A stretch of 64,000 nucleotides of DNA, taken from assembly GCF_900141985.1 (NCBI RefSeq), contig NZ_FQZK01000011.1, positions 62,001-126,000 of the forward strand. The letters run 5' to 3'. Shown here piece by piece: positions 50,263-57,636 of the stretch. Made by a program: the position numbers and the translations under genes. The notes below the pieces were generated by a model. The model had not been told where the DNA came from. It did not search any database and saw nothing but the letters and a program-made list of their open reading frames with translations. The DNA is from Nocardiopsis flavescens (GTDB lineage: Bacteria > Actinomycetota > Actinomycetes > Streptosporangiales > Streptosporangiaceae). How positions within the stretch are numbered: the first letter of the stretch is position 1; the number at the start of each line of letters is the position of its first letter.

Positions 50263-51297
50263 TCAGGCGGCGGGCACCGGCCGGGTCCATCCGCGGGGGT
50301 CGGGGGCGCGCCCCGTCTGGACGCCCAGCAGGGCGTCGCGCAGGGCCAGGGTCACCGGCCCGGGGGTGCCGTCGCCGACCACCCAGTCGCCGTCGCGGTC
50401 GCACACCCGGGTGACCGGGGTGACGACGGCCGCCGTGCCGCAGGAGAACGCCTCGGTCATCTCGCCCGACGCGCACTCCTTCCGCCACTGCTCCAGGGAC
50501 ACCCGTTCCACGACGGGCTCGTATCCCAGGTCGCCGGCCAGGTCGAGCAGGCTGGCCCGGGTGACGGACGGCAGGATCGTGTCGGTGAGCCCGGGGGTCA
50601 CCACCCGCGCGGCCCCGGGGCCGCCGCGCACGAAGAAGAGGCTCATCGCCCCGGCCTCCTCCACCCAGCGGCGCTCCACCGGGTCGAGCCAGACCACCTG
50701 GTCGCACCCGTGCTCGCGGGCCCGGAGCTGGGCCTGGTAAGTCGGCGCGTAGTTGCCCGCGCACTTGACGGCGCCGGTGCCGCCGGGCACGGCCCGGCTC
50801 TGGTCGTGGCAGACCCACACGCCGATCGAGTCGGCGTCGCCGAACAGGCCGCCGGTGGCGAAGGCCATGAGCAGGAAGGTGTACTCGCGGGCGGGCCGCA
50901 GCATGAGGTCGGGTTCGCTGGCGAACATCAGGGGCCTCAGGTAGAGGCTGCCGCCGTCCTCGGGCACGTGGGCGCCGTCGGCGGCCACCAGGGCCTCGGC
51001 GGCGGCCAGGAAGAGGTCGTCGGGGAGCGCGGGCATGGCCAGCCGGGCGGCCGAGTGGCCGAAGCGGCGGGCGTTCTCCCGGGGCCGGAAGAGCGCGACC
51101 GACCCGTCCCGCATCCGGTGGGCCTTGAGCCCCTCGAAGACGACCTGCCCGTAGTGGAGGCCGACCATGGCGGGGTGCATGGGGATGGGGGCGAAGGGGG
51201 TGAGCCCGGGTTCCGTCCACCCGGTCTCGGGGGTCCAGCGGGCGGTGACCATGTGCGGGGTGAAGGCGTTTCCGTAGGCGGTGCCGCCGAGGCCCAT
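50263..51297 (-). CDS. Branched-chain amino acid aminotransferase (IlvE-like)
   Basis: 344 residues from ATG 51297, with GAGGAG upstream. Class IV PLP fold: the family signature is visible as VHYGQ-like LHYGQVVFEGLKAHR, the PLP Lys in GAVKCAGNYAPTYQAQ, and EAGAMSLFFV. A C-terminal TEAFSCGTAAVVTPV block binds phosphate. It is the usual length for bacterial BCAT. In other peptide clusters a BCAT supplies branched or 3-methyl amino acids. Here it could supply the aliphatic residue loaded by module 3. A housekeeping function cannot be excluded. Confidence 0.88.
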   Translation of the reverse strand: MGLGGTAYGNAFTPHMVTARWTPETGWTEPGLTPFAPIPMHPAMVGLHYGQVVFEGLKAHRMRDGSVALFRPRENARRFGHSAARLAMPALPDDLFLAAAEALVAADGAHVPEDGGSLYLRPLMFASEPDLMLRPAREYTFLLMAFATGGLFGDADSIGVWVCHDQSRAVPGGTGAVKCAGNYAPTYQAQLRAREHGCDQVVWLDPVERRWVEEAGAMSLFFVRGGPGAARVVTPGLTDTILPSVTRASLLDLAGDLGYEPVVERVSLEQWRKECASGEMTEAFSCGTAAVVTPVTRVCDRDGDWVVGDGTPGPVTLALRDALLGVQTGRAPDPRGWTRPVPAA

Positions 51298-51362
51298 CGG
51301 GGTCTCCTCGTGTCGGGGGTGCTCGTGTGGGTGCCGGGCGGCCTCGGTGGGCCGGCCCCGGG

Positions 51363-52613
51363 TCAGCGGACGGCGGAGTCGTAGCGGCGCTCGACGTAGG
51401 ACAGGGTCTCCAGGAGGTTCGCGGAGGTCACCGAGGAACGCCGGGAGGGTGCGCCGACGGCGGGCAGCGGGAGGGAGCCGGTGTCCGACCAGCGCAGCCG
51501 GCCCGTGTCGTCGATGTGGGAGCGGACCCGCCCGGCGTTGTCGGGGTGCAGGCAGTAGGGGATGTCCAGCAGGCCCCTGCGGAAGGCGCGGAGCAGGGCG
51601 GTGCCCACGTCGTCGGACAGCTCCAGGACCGCCTCGACCAGGACGCGCGCCTCGCGGTACGTCTCCCCGCCGTCTCCGGGCGGCTCCGGCCGGGTGTCCC
51701 GCGCCGCGCGGGCCGCGTTCTCCAGGGCGCGCACGTTCTCCTCGATCGTGGGGATCCGGTGCGCCTCGGCCTCGGTCTTGACGATGACCCGCTCGGCTCC
51801 GGCGGCGACGGCGGTGCGCGCGGACCGGGCGAGCAGGGCGGACGCCCCGGCGGCGGTCCGGGGGAACACGCCCATGTAGGTGTAGAGGACGACGTGCCAG
51901 TCCACCCCGGGCAGCAGCTCGCCGGCCAGGAGGCGCAGCGCGCGGACGGCTTCGCGGTCCTGCTCGGCGCTGGTCTGCTGGGCGTAGCTCAGGGACAGGC
52001 TGGTGATGCCGTGGGCGGCGAAGAAGAGCCCTTCCAGGAGGGAGACGGCCACGAGCATGCTCGGGGGGCAGAGCTGGCCCAGCATGCACCCGCCGAAGCT
52101 CTCCAGGTGCGGGACGCGGCCGGGGCCGGCGCAGGAGGCGAGGATCTCTGTGCTCTCCCGCCAGTTCTCCAGGGACCGCTCCAGCGGGACCCGGCCGTAG
52201 GGCAGGCAGTAGGAGACCGGGCCGCCCTCGGTGGCGTCCAGGCCGACCTCGATGAGCGCGCGGAAGATGTCCTGCGGGGCGGCGGACCCGTGCCTGACCT
52301 GGACGGGGAAGTCCGGGGCGTGCAGGCCGCCCAGCAGCGCGCGGGTGTCGTCGCGGTCGCGGGCCACGATCGGGTACCCGTTGAGGCCGCCGCCGCCCTC
52401 GGCGATGGCCCGCCGGGCGGACGCGTGGTCGCCGACACGGGTGTAGCTGTCCAGGGTGAGCGTGCCGACCGTTGCGGCGCGGGCCGCGCGGGTGGCCTCC
52501 AGGCCCCGCCGCATCAGGCCGGGGTCGCCGAACCCCATGCGGGGCTGGACCACGAGCTCTCCGGCGGCGCGGGCGGACGCGATGCGGGCGCCGAAGGGCG
52601 CGGAGGCGGTCAC
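51363..52613 (-). CDS. Glutamate mutase epsilon subunit (methylaspartate mutase, large)
   Basis: 416 residues from GTG 52613, which overlaps the small-subunit stop (GTGA). VVQPRMGFGDPGLMRRGLEATRAA at the start, QVRHGSAAPQDIFRALIEVGLDATEGGPVSYCLPYGRVPLERSLENW in the barrel, and HITSLSLSYAQQTS-like sequence match the TIM-barrel catalytic subunit of adenosylcobalamin-dependent glutamate mutase. It interconverts L-glutamate and (2S,3S)-3-methylaspartate with the small subunit. It is a little shorter than the clostridial enzyme (about 480), as in other antibiotic-cluster homologues. It supplies 3-methylaspartate or an amine donor to the pathway. Confidence 0.88.
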   Translation of the reverse strand: MTASAPFGARIASARAAGELVVQPRMGFGDPGLMRRGLEATRAARAATVGTLTLDSYTRVGDHASARRAIAEGGGGLNGYPIVARDRDDTRALLGGLHAPDFPVQVRHGSAAPQDIFRALIEVGLDATEGGPVSYCLPYGRVPLERSLENWRESTEILASCAGPGRVPHLESFGGCMLGQLCPPSMLVAVSLLEGLFFAAHGITSLSLSYAQQTSAEQDREAVRALRLLAGELLPGVDWHVVLYTYMGVFPRTAAGASALLARSARTAVAAGAERVIVKTEAEAHRIPTIEENVRALENAARAARDTRPEPPGDGGETYREARVLVEAVLELSDDVGTALLRAFRRGLLDIPYCLHPDNAGRVRSHIDDTGRLRWSDTGSLPLPAVGAPSRRSSVTSANLLETLSYVERRYDSAVR

Positions 52614-53062
52614 GACGCGACCCGGAGCTCGAAGCGGGACAGGTAGGAGACGAAGGCGCCGATGTCGGCGTCGCCGAAGACCTCGTCGAAGCCGGCGTCC
52701 GTCAGCTCCCGGACCCGGTCCGCGGTGAGGGGTCCGTTCACCCCGAGCTTGCCCCCGATCACCACGGGGACCAGGGCCAGTTCCGGACGGGCGCGCAGGG
52801 CCCTGACGGCCTGGAGCCCGTCCTGGTGGCCGTGTCCGTTGACGCTGCCCAGGACGATGAGCCGGGGCGCCAGCTCCAGGGCCTCCTCGACGAGGAGCGG
52901 GGCGGGCACGCAGGGGCCGAGGTTGGCGACGCGGTGCCCCGCCTCCTCCAGCAGCAGCTGGAGGAAGACGAGGTTCCACGTGTGCGCGTCGGACGAGGTT
53001 CCCGAGAGCAGGATCTCCGCTCGTTCGGGTGCCGGGATGTCTCCCGTGATGAGGGATCTCAT
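52610..53062 (-). CDS. Glutamate mutase sigma subunit (B12-binding)
   Basis: 150 residues with a flavodoxin-like cobalamin-binding fold. The lower-axial His motif is in GTSSDAHTWNLVFLQLLLEEAGH, so DxHxxG reads DAHTWN, with Asn for Gly. Later motifs LIVLGSVNGHGHQDGL and VVIGGKLG match the expected nucleotide-tail pocket. It pairs with the large subunit, whose start overlaps its stop. The 129-bp gap to the upstream ATP-grasp gene may carry a promoter. Confidence 0.88.
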   Translation of the reverse strand: MRSLITGDIPAPERAEILLSGTSSDAHTWNLVFLQLLLEEAGHRVANLGPCVPAPLLVEEALELAPRLIVLGSVNGHGHQDGLQAVRALRARPELALVPVVIGGKLGVNGPLTADRVRELTDAGFDEVFGDADIGAFVSYLSRFELRVAS

Positions 53063-53191
53063 GACGTACCGCCAGGGGTGTCGGGGGGATTGTTCTCAAC
53101 GGCTGTCGGAAAACTACGTCCGGCCCGGGTCGCGGGCCGGAAGTGTCGGGCGGAAGATCGGCGGCACCTGCGTGGCGGTTCCGGGCCCGGC

Positions 53192-54451
53192 TCAGTCGGC
53201 GGGCACCGCCACCGGCTCCGGTCCGGCGGTGAGCACGGCCAGGGCTCCCGCGGCCTCCCGTGCCCGGTCGGCCGCCTCCGCGGCGTCCCGCCCGAGCGCG
53301 ATGACGTGCCCGATCCGGTCGCGGAAGCTGCGGGTGACCTCGATCCGGTCGCCCTCCCGGGCGGTGACCACGGCGGACACGACCCCGGGCAGGTCGGCGG
53401 CGGCCCCGGTGAAGGCGGCCAGCACGGTCCCGGGTTCGGTGGCGAACAGGAAGCGGATGGCCGCCGCCCGCGCCCGGTGCGGCGCGAGGTCGGGGCCGCG
53501 GCCCAGCACGCGGTCGACGGTGGCGCCCACCAGGTCCACCCCGGTGGCGGCGGCGACCAGGGCGGGGATCATGCCGCCGGCCAGCCGCGGGTTGACCTCC
53601 ACGACCGCCGGGCCCGCCGCGGTCAGGCGGACCTCGACGTGGGCCGGGCCCCAGCCCAGCCCCAGCGCCGCCAGTGCGGCCAGGGCGGTCTCCGCCAGGG
53701 CCCGCTCGCGGTCCGCGGGCAGCGGTGCCGGGTGCTCGTGGCCGGTCTCCAGGAAGAGGGGGTGCGGGCCCAGGTGTTTGGCGGTGACGCCGACGACCCG
53801 GTCGTCGAAGGTCTCCACCGAGTACTCCGGCCCCTCCAGGTACGACTCCACCAGGGCGCGGGCGCCGGGCCGGCCGCCCAGCAGGGGCAGGAGCGCGGTC
53901 TCGGCCTCGCCCGGGGAGGCGCACAGGCGCACGCCGTCGGAGCCGGAGCCCAGCACGGGCTTGACCACCGCGCGGCCGGCCGCGGCGATGACGGCGCGGG
54001 CCGCCGCGACGCCCGCGGGCACCGAGTCCACCTCGTGGAAGGCGGGGACCGGGACCCCGGCGGCGGCGAGCACCGCGCGCTGGCGGGCCTTGTCCCGGGT
54101 GCGGTCGACGGCGCCGGGGTCGGGGGCGGGCAGGCCGAGGGAGCGCGCCGCGGCGGCGGCCGAGGCGACGAAGTACTCCGAACTTGAGGTCACCCCGGCC
54201 ACGGGGCCGGGCAGGGCGCGGCAGGCGCGCAGGACCTCCGCGCGGTCGGCGGTGTCGACGGTGACCGCCGCGATGCCGTCGCGGGCGACGTAGGGGTAGC
54301 GGTCCGGGTCGCGGGAGAGCAGGACGGGGTCGACGCCGCGGTCCCGGGCTGCGGCGCAGAACGCGCGCCCGGAGCCGGTGGTGTTGCTCTCGACCAGGAC
54401 GAGGTGGGGGGTGCCGGGGCGGGTGGGGTCGGAGTGAGGGATGCCGCGCAT
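53192..54451 (-). CDS. ATP-grasp ligase
   Basis: 419 residues. The N-terminal Rossmann part (LVLVESNTTGSGRAFCAAARDRG) is followed by ATP-grasp features: the ATP Lys in GRAVVKPVLGSGSDGVRL, the metal ligands in VEVRLTAAGPAVVEVNPRLAGG, and a C-terminal domain with AIRFLFATEPG. The family activates a carboxylate as acyl phosphate and joins it to an amine. It lies 30 bp downstream of the argininosuccinate-lyase-like gene, so the two probably act in sequence. It may form a dipeptide or amide from the diamino acid or methylaspartate. The substrate is unknown. Confidence 0.85.
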   Translation of the reverse strand: MRGIPHSDPTRPGTPHLVLVESNTTGSGRAFCAAARDRGVDPVLLSRDPDRYPYVARDGIAAVTVDTADRAEVLRACRALPGPVAGVTSSSEYFVASAAAAARSLGLPAPDPGAVDRTRDKARQRAVLAAAGVPVPAFHEVDSVPAGVAAARAVIAAAGRAVVKPVLGSGSDGVRLCASPGEAETALLPLLGGRPGARALVESYLEGPEYSVETFDDRVVGVTAKHLGPHPLFLETGHEHPAPLPADRERALAETALAALAALGLGWGPAHVEVRLTAAGPAVVEVNPRLAGGMIPALVAAATGVDLVGATVDRVLGRGPDLAPHRARAAAIRFLFATEPGTVLAAFTGAAADLPGVVSAVVTAREGDRIEVTRSFRDRIGHVIALGRDAAEAADRAREAAGALAVLTAGPEPVAVPAD

Positions 54452-54481
54452 GGTGGTGCTGCCTTCCTGGAGGGGTGCGGG

Positions 54482-55942
54482 TCAGGCCGGGACCGGGGGT
54501 GCGGGGGCGCCCAGGGCGCGCAGCGCCCCGTCGAGTCGGGTGCGGGCGGCGGCCAGGCGGTCGGCCGCCCGGGTGTGCTCCCGGGCGCGGTCGCGCAGTT
54601 CGGCGCGCGCCGCGTCCAGGACGCGGGAGAGCGCGCCCGGCCCCCCGCCGTAGGAGGTGGCGGCCACGGCCGCGGCCGGTGCGGACAGGTGGGCCGGAAC
54701 GGGGTGCTCGACGCCGTCGACGGTGACCCGTTCCAGCAGCAGGCCGCCGCGGTCCAGGGTCTCGCGGACCGCCGACCCGACGGCGTGGTGGGCGGCGCGG
54801 AAGGCGGTGCCCTCCCGGACCAGGTGGTTGGCGACCGCGGTGGCGGTGGTGAACCCCTCGTCCGCGACGCGCGCCATGCGACCGGGCACGGGGGCCGCGC
54901 CCAGCACCAGCACCTGGGCGAGGCGGATCGCGTCGGCCGTCGCCTCCAGGCCGGGCCGGGAGACGGCGACGGCCTCGGTGCCCACCTCGATGGAATTGGT
55001 GAACGGGGTGGAGGAGAGCGTGGAGGCGGTGGCGGTCCACGCCCCGATGACCGCGCCCGCCTTGGCCTTGAGGTGCTCCAGGAGGAAGGCGTTGCGCTTC
55101 TGGGGCATCGCCGAACTGCCGCCGACCAGGTGGTCGGGCATGTGGACGAAGCCGAACTCGCCGCTGCTCCACACCTGGAGGTCGGTGCCCAGGCGGCTGA
55201 GGGTGATGGCCAGGGAGGCCGCCGCCCCCAGGACGCGCAGCACGGTGTCGCGCGAGGCCACCGCGTCGATGGAGTGCCGGACCGGGCGGTCGAAGCCCAG
55301 CAGGCCGGCGGTGAGGGCCGGGTCGATGGGCAGGTCGGTGCCGCCGACGGCCCCCGCGCCCAGGGGGCAGCGGTCCAGCCCGCGGGCCGCCTCCGCCAGG
55401 GCGTCGATGTCGCGCCCCAGCGCCTCCGCGATGCCGAGCAGGTAGTGGCCGTAGGTGATCGGCACCGCCGGCTGGAAGTGGGTATGGACGGGCATCACGA
55501 CGTCCGCGTGGGCGCGGGCCCGGCCCAGGAGCACGGCGTTCAGCCGCAGGGCCTGGGAGAGCAGCGCGGCGCAGCGGGAGCGCAGTCGCATGGCGGTGGT
55601 GGTGGCGTTGAGGTCGTTGCGGGAGCGGCCCGTGTGCAGGGCGCCGCCCACCTCGGGCCCCAGCACCCGGATGAGGTGCTCCTCGTAGGCCAGGTAGAGG
55701 CCGCGCGGCCGGGGTGCGTCGAGGAGGTCGGCGAACCCGTCCGCGCGCATCGCGCCGATCCGGTCGGCCAGGGCCGCCGCGGGGGCGCGGCCGACCAGGC
55801 CGGTGCGCTCCAGCATCACCAGGTGCGCGAGGTCGACCTCGCTGATGAGGAGGAGGTCGCCGCGCACGTCGGCGCCGTTCTCGAAGAGCATCTTCCGGGT
55901 GCCCGCGCGCAGTCCCCGGGTGAGGCGTCCGGTGCCGCTCAC
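54482..55942 (-). CDS. Argininosuccinate-lyase-like enzyme (fumarase/ASL superfamily)
   Basis: 486 residues from GTG 55942, overlapping the regulator stop by 4 bp. The superfamily signature is GGSSAMPQKRNAFLLEH (near residue 274). Earlier conserved blocks are GALHTGRSRNDLNATT and HTHFQPAVPITYGHYL. In arginine synthesis ASL eliminates fumarate; homologues in 2,3-diaminobutyrate pathways (friulimicin dab set, pacidamycin Pac17) are thought to release fumarate from an aspartate adduct. With the threonine kinase and PLP enzyme at 32935-34961 it would complete that route. No other arginine genes are nearby, which argues against a housekeeping ASL. Confidence 0.85.
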   Translation of the reverse strand: MSGTGRLTRGLRAGTRKMLFENGADVRGDLLLISEVDLAHLVMLERTGLVGRAPAAALADRIGAMRADGFADLLDAPRPRGLYLAYEEHLIRVLGPEVGGALHTGRSRNDLNATTTAMRLRSRCAALLSQALRLNAVLLGRARAHADVVMPVHTHFQPAVPITYGHYLLGIAEALGRDIDALAEAARGLDRCPLGAGAVGGTDLPIDPALTAGLLGFDRPVRHSIDAVASRDTVLRVLGAAASLAITLSRLGTDLQVWSSGEFGFVHMPDHLVGGSSAMPQKRNAFLLEHLKAKAGAVIGAWTATASTLSSTPFTNSIEVGTEAVAVSRPGLEATADAIRLAQVLVLGAAPVPGRMARVADEGFTTATAVANHLVREGTAFRAAHHAVGSAVRETLDRGGLLLERVTVDGVEHPVPAHLSAPAAAVAATSYGGGPGALSRVLDAARAELRDRAREHTRAADRLAAARTRLDGALRALGAPAPPVPA

Positions 55943-57189
55943 AGGGCCATCTCCCGTCGGTCGTCCGCACGCCCCTGGGAACCGCGCACCGCGCGGACCA
56001 GGTGCAGGGTGTGGAAGCGTGACGACGGCCCGTGCGGCAGGCGGCGGACCAGGCCCGCGGACACCAGGGACATCAGGGCCCGCCCGCAGTCGGTGAGGCC
56101 GAGTCCGGCGCGCCGCGCGAGCGCGTCCGCCTGTTCCCCTCCCGGGGCCGCGCACAGGACCTCCAGCACCGCCTCCTCGTGGGGGTCGCGGTCCGCGAGG
56201 GAGAAGCGGACGGCGGCGGCGAGGTCCCCGCCGCGGCCGAGGTCCAGCGGGGCCAGCAGGGGCACCGGGTTCTCGCGCAGGCTCCCCAGCAGCGTGGCGG
56301 TCCCGTAGACGGCGGCCCACGACGACACCGCGTGCAGGGCTCCGGGCAGGTGGTCGAGCAGGGCGCAGATCTCGGCCGCCGCGGGGTCGCCGTCGGGGAC
56401 GTCGGCCCCCGCCGCGGCCAGGAGCGCGCGCAGCAGTTCCACGGCGTCCTGCGGCCGGAGCGGGTCGAGGAGGAACACCTGCTCCCCGGGGACGCGGTGC
56501 GGGCGGTGCGCCGTGGACAGCACGCGCAGGCCGGGGCAGTCGGAGAGCAGTTCGGCCAGGGCCCGGGCGTCGGGCGCGGAGAACCGGGGCGCGTCCAGGA
56601 CCAGGAGCGCCTCCTCCTCGCCGATGGAGCCGGTCACGGCCCCCAGGTGCTCCCGGGACTCCCTTCCCCAGGAGCCGTACAGGGCCTCCAGGATCGCGGG
56701 GTGCGCCTCGGCGCCGGAGGCGTCGACCCACAGGACGGGCAGGTCCGAGCGCCGGTGCAGGCGGCCGGCGACCTCCATGGCCAGGGTGGTCTTGCCGGCG
56801 CCGGGGGCGCCGGTCAGGGTGACGATCCGGCGGCCCGCGGCGCCCAGGTCGGTGGTCAGGGCGTCCGCCTCGTCCCTCCGGCCGATCGGCACGGTCCCGG
56901 TCGGGGGCGGGACGGCGGCGCCGGAGGGTCCCACGCGCAGGTCGGTGCGGGCGGTCCGGCCGGCGGCGGCCTCCAGGCGGGCGCGGTCCCTCTCGTTGAG
57001 CCGCAGGGCGTCGGCGAGCAGGCGCACCGTGTCCCGCCGGGGCCGCTGCGCGCGGCCGTGCTCCAGGTCGCGGATGGCGCGGACGCTGATGGTGGAGAAA
57101 TCCGCCAGTTCCTGCTGTGTCAGTCCTGCCCTGGTCCGGTATCTCAGGACCAGGTGGTCGAAACCGCGGGTCTCTTCCGTGACTTCCAT
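55939..57189 (-). CDS. XRE-family HTH regulator fused to an NB-ARC-like ATPase
   Basis: 416 residues from ATG 57189 (an upstream in-frame ATG is at 57240). The HTH is RTRAGLTQQELADFSTISVRAIRDLEHG. A P-loop follows, GAPGAGKTTLAMEV, with a Walker B-like EALLVLDAPR and an RVLSTAHRPH sensor stretch. A C-terminal winged-helix part resembles AfsR-type ATPases (LPGALHAVSSWAA). It is divergent from the small secreted peptide gene and precedes the ASL-like gene with a GTGA overlap, so it is in the biosynthetic operon. It is likely a pathway-specific switch. Confidence 0.82.
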   Translation of the reverse strand: MEVTEETRGFDHLVLRYRTRAGLTQQELADFSTISVRAIRDLEHGRAQRPRRDTVRLLADALRLNERDRARLEAAAGRTARTDLRVGPSGAAVPPPTGTVPIGRRDEADALTTDLGAAGRRIVTLTGAPGAGKTTLAMEVAGRLHRRSDLPVLWVDASGAEAHPAILEALYGSWGRESREHLGAVTGSIGEEEALLVLDAPRFSAPDARALAELLSDCPGLRVLSTAHRPHRVPGEQVFLLDPLRPQDAVELLRALLAAAGADVPDGDPAAAEICALLDHLPGALHAVSSWAAVYGTATLLGSLRENPVPLLAPLDLGRGGDLAAAVRFSLADRDPHEEAVLEVLCAAPGGEQADALARRAGLGLTDCGRALMSLVSAGLVRRLPHGPSSRFHTLHLVRAVRGSQGRADDRREMAL

Positions 57190-57253
57190 GTTCAGCGCTG
57201 CCCTTCCGCTCCGTGGTGCTCCGCTGTCGGTGAACACCATGGTGGGGACGGGC

Positions 57254-57316
57254 GTTATCGCGGCCGCACCTCGCGGCTAACCGCCCCGGGGAGCGGCGAT
57301 AGCGGCGTGATAGCGG
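57254..57316. promoter_or_regulatory. Repeated GATAGCGG elements in the divergent promoter region
   Basis: GATAGCGG occurs at 57298 and 57309, exactly 11 bp apart, and an inverted TATCGCGG lies near 57257. This one-turn direct repeat, between the XRE regulator and the small peptide gene, is a candidate activator site. Confidence 0.35.
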
Positions 57317-57395
57317 GAGCGGTCCCGCGGGGATGCCGCGCGTTTCTAACTTGAGGTTCATCGGAACAACGGAACTCCGGAAAGGCCTCCCCCCG

Positions 57396-57563
57396 ATGAA
57401 CAGCATCCTGAAGCACCTGGTCGCCATCGCCTTCGCCGCCACCGCCGTGTTCGCCCCGATCGCCCTCACCGGCTCCCCCGCCGAGGCCGGCGCCACCGCC
57501 GCCGACACCACCTGCCAGGACCCGAAGGCGAGCTGCCCGAACAGCGACCCCTGGGACGCCTGA
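57396..57563 (+). CDS. Small secreted peptide, 55 aa precursor
   Basis: ATG 57396 opens a 55-codon frame. It begins MNSILKHLVAIAFAATAVFA, a clear Sec signal peptide, with a probable cleavage after SPAEA. The mature 22-26 residues contain two Cys (TTCQDPKASCPNSDPWDA). A terminator follows 18 bp after the stop, so it is a monocistronic unit. It faces the XRE/NB-ARC regulator. I do not recognise the family. A signal peptide for the regulator or a secreted factor is possible but unproven. Confidence 0.65.
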   Translation: MNSILKHLVAIAFAATAVFAPIALTGSPAEAGATAADTTCQDPKASCPNSDPWDA

Positions 57564-57580
57564 CCGCCCGGACGGAACAA

Positions 57581-57604
57581 CGGGGCCGCCCGCAGGCGGC
57601 CCCG
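57581..57604 (+). terminator. Terminator after the small peptide gene
   Basis: CGGGGCCGCC and GGCGGCCCCG pair around a 4-nt loop, extended outward by GGAAC/GTTCC and followed by GCTTGT. It also faces the 3' end of the convergent SARP gene. Confidence 0.8.
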
Positions 57605-57636
57605 TTCCGCTTGTCCGGGGAGTGCGGCGGGCCGGC

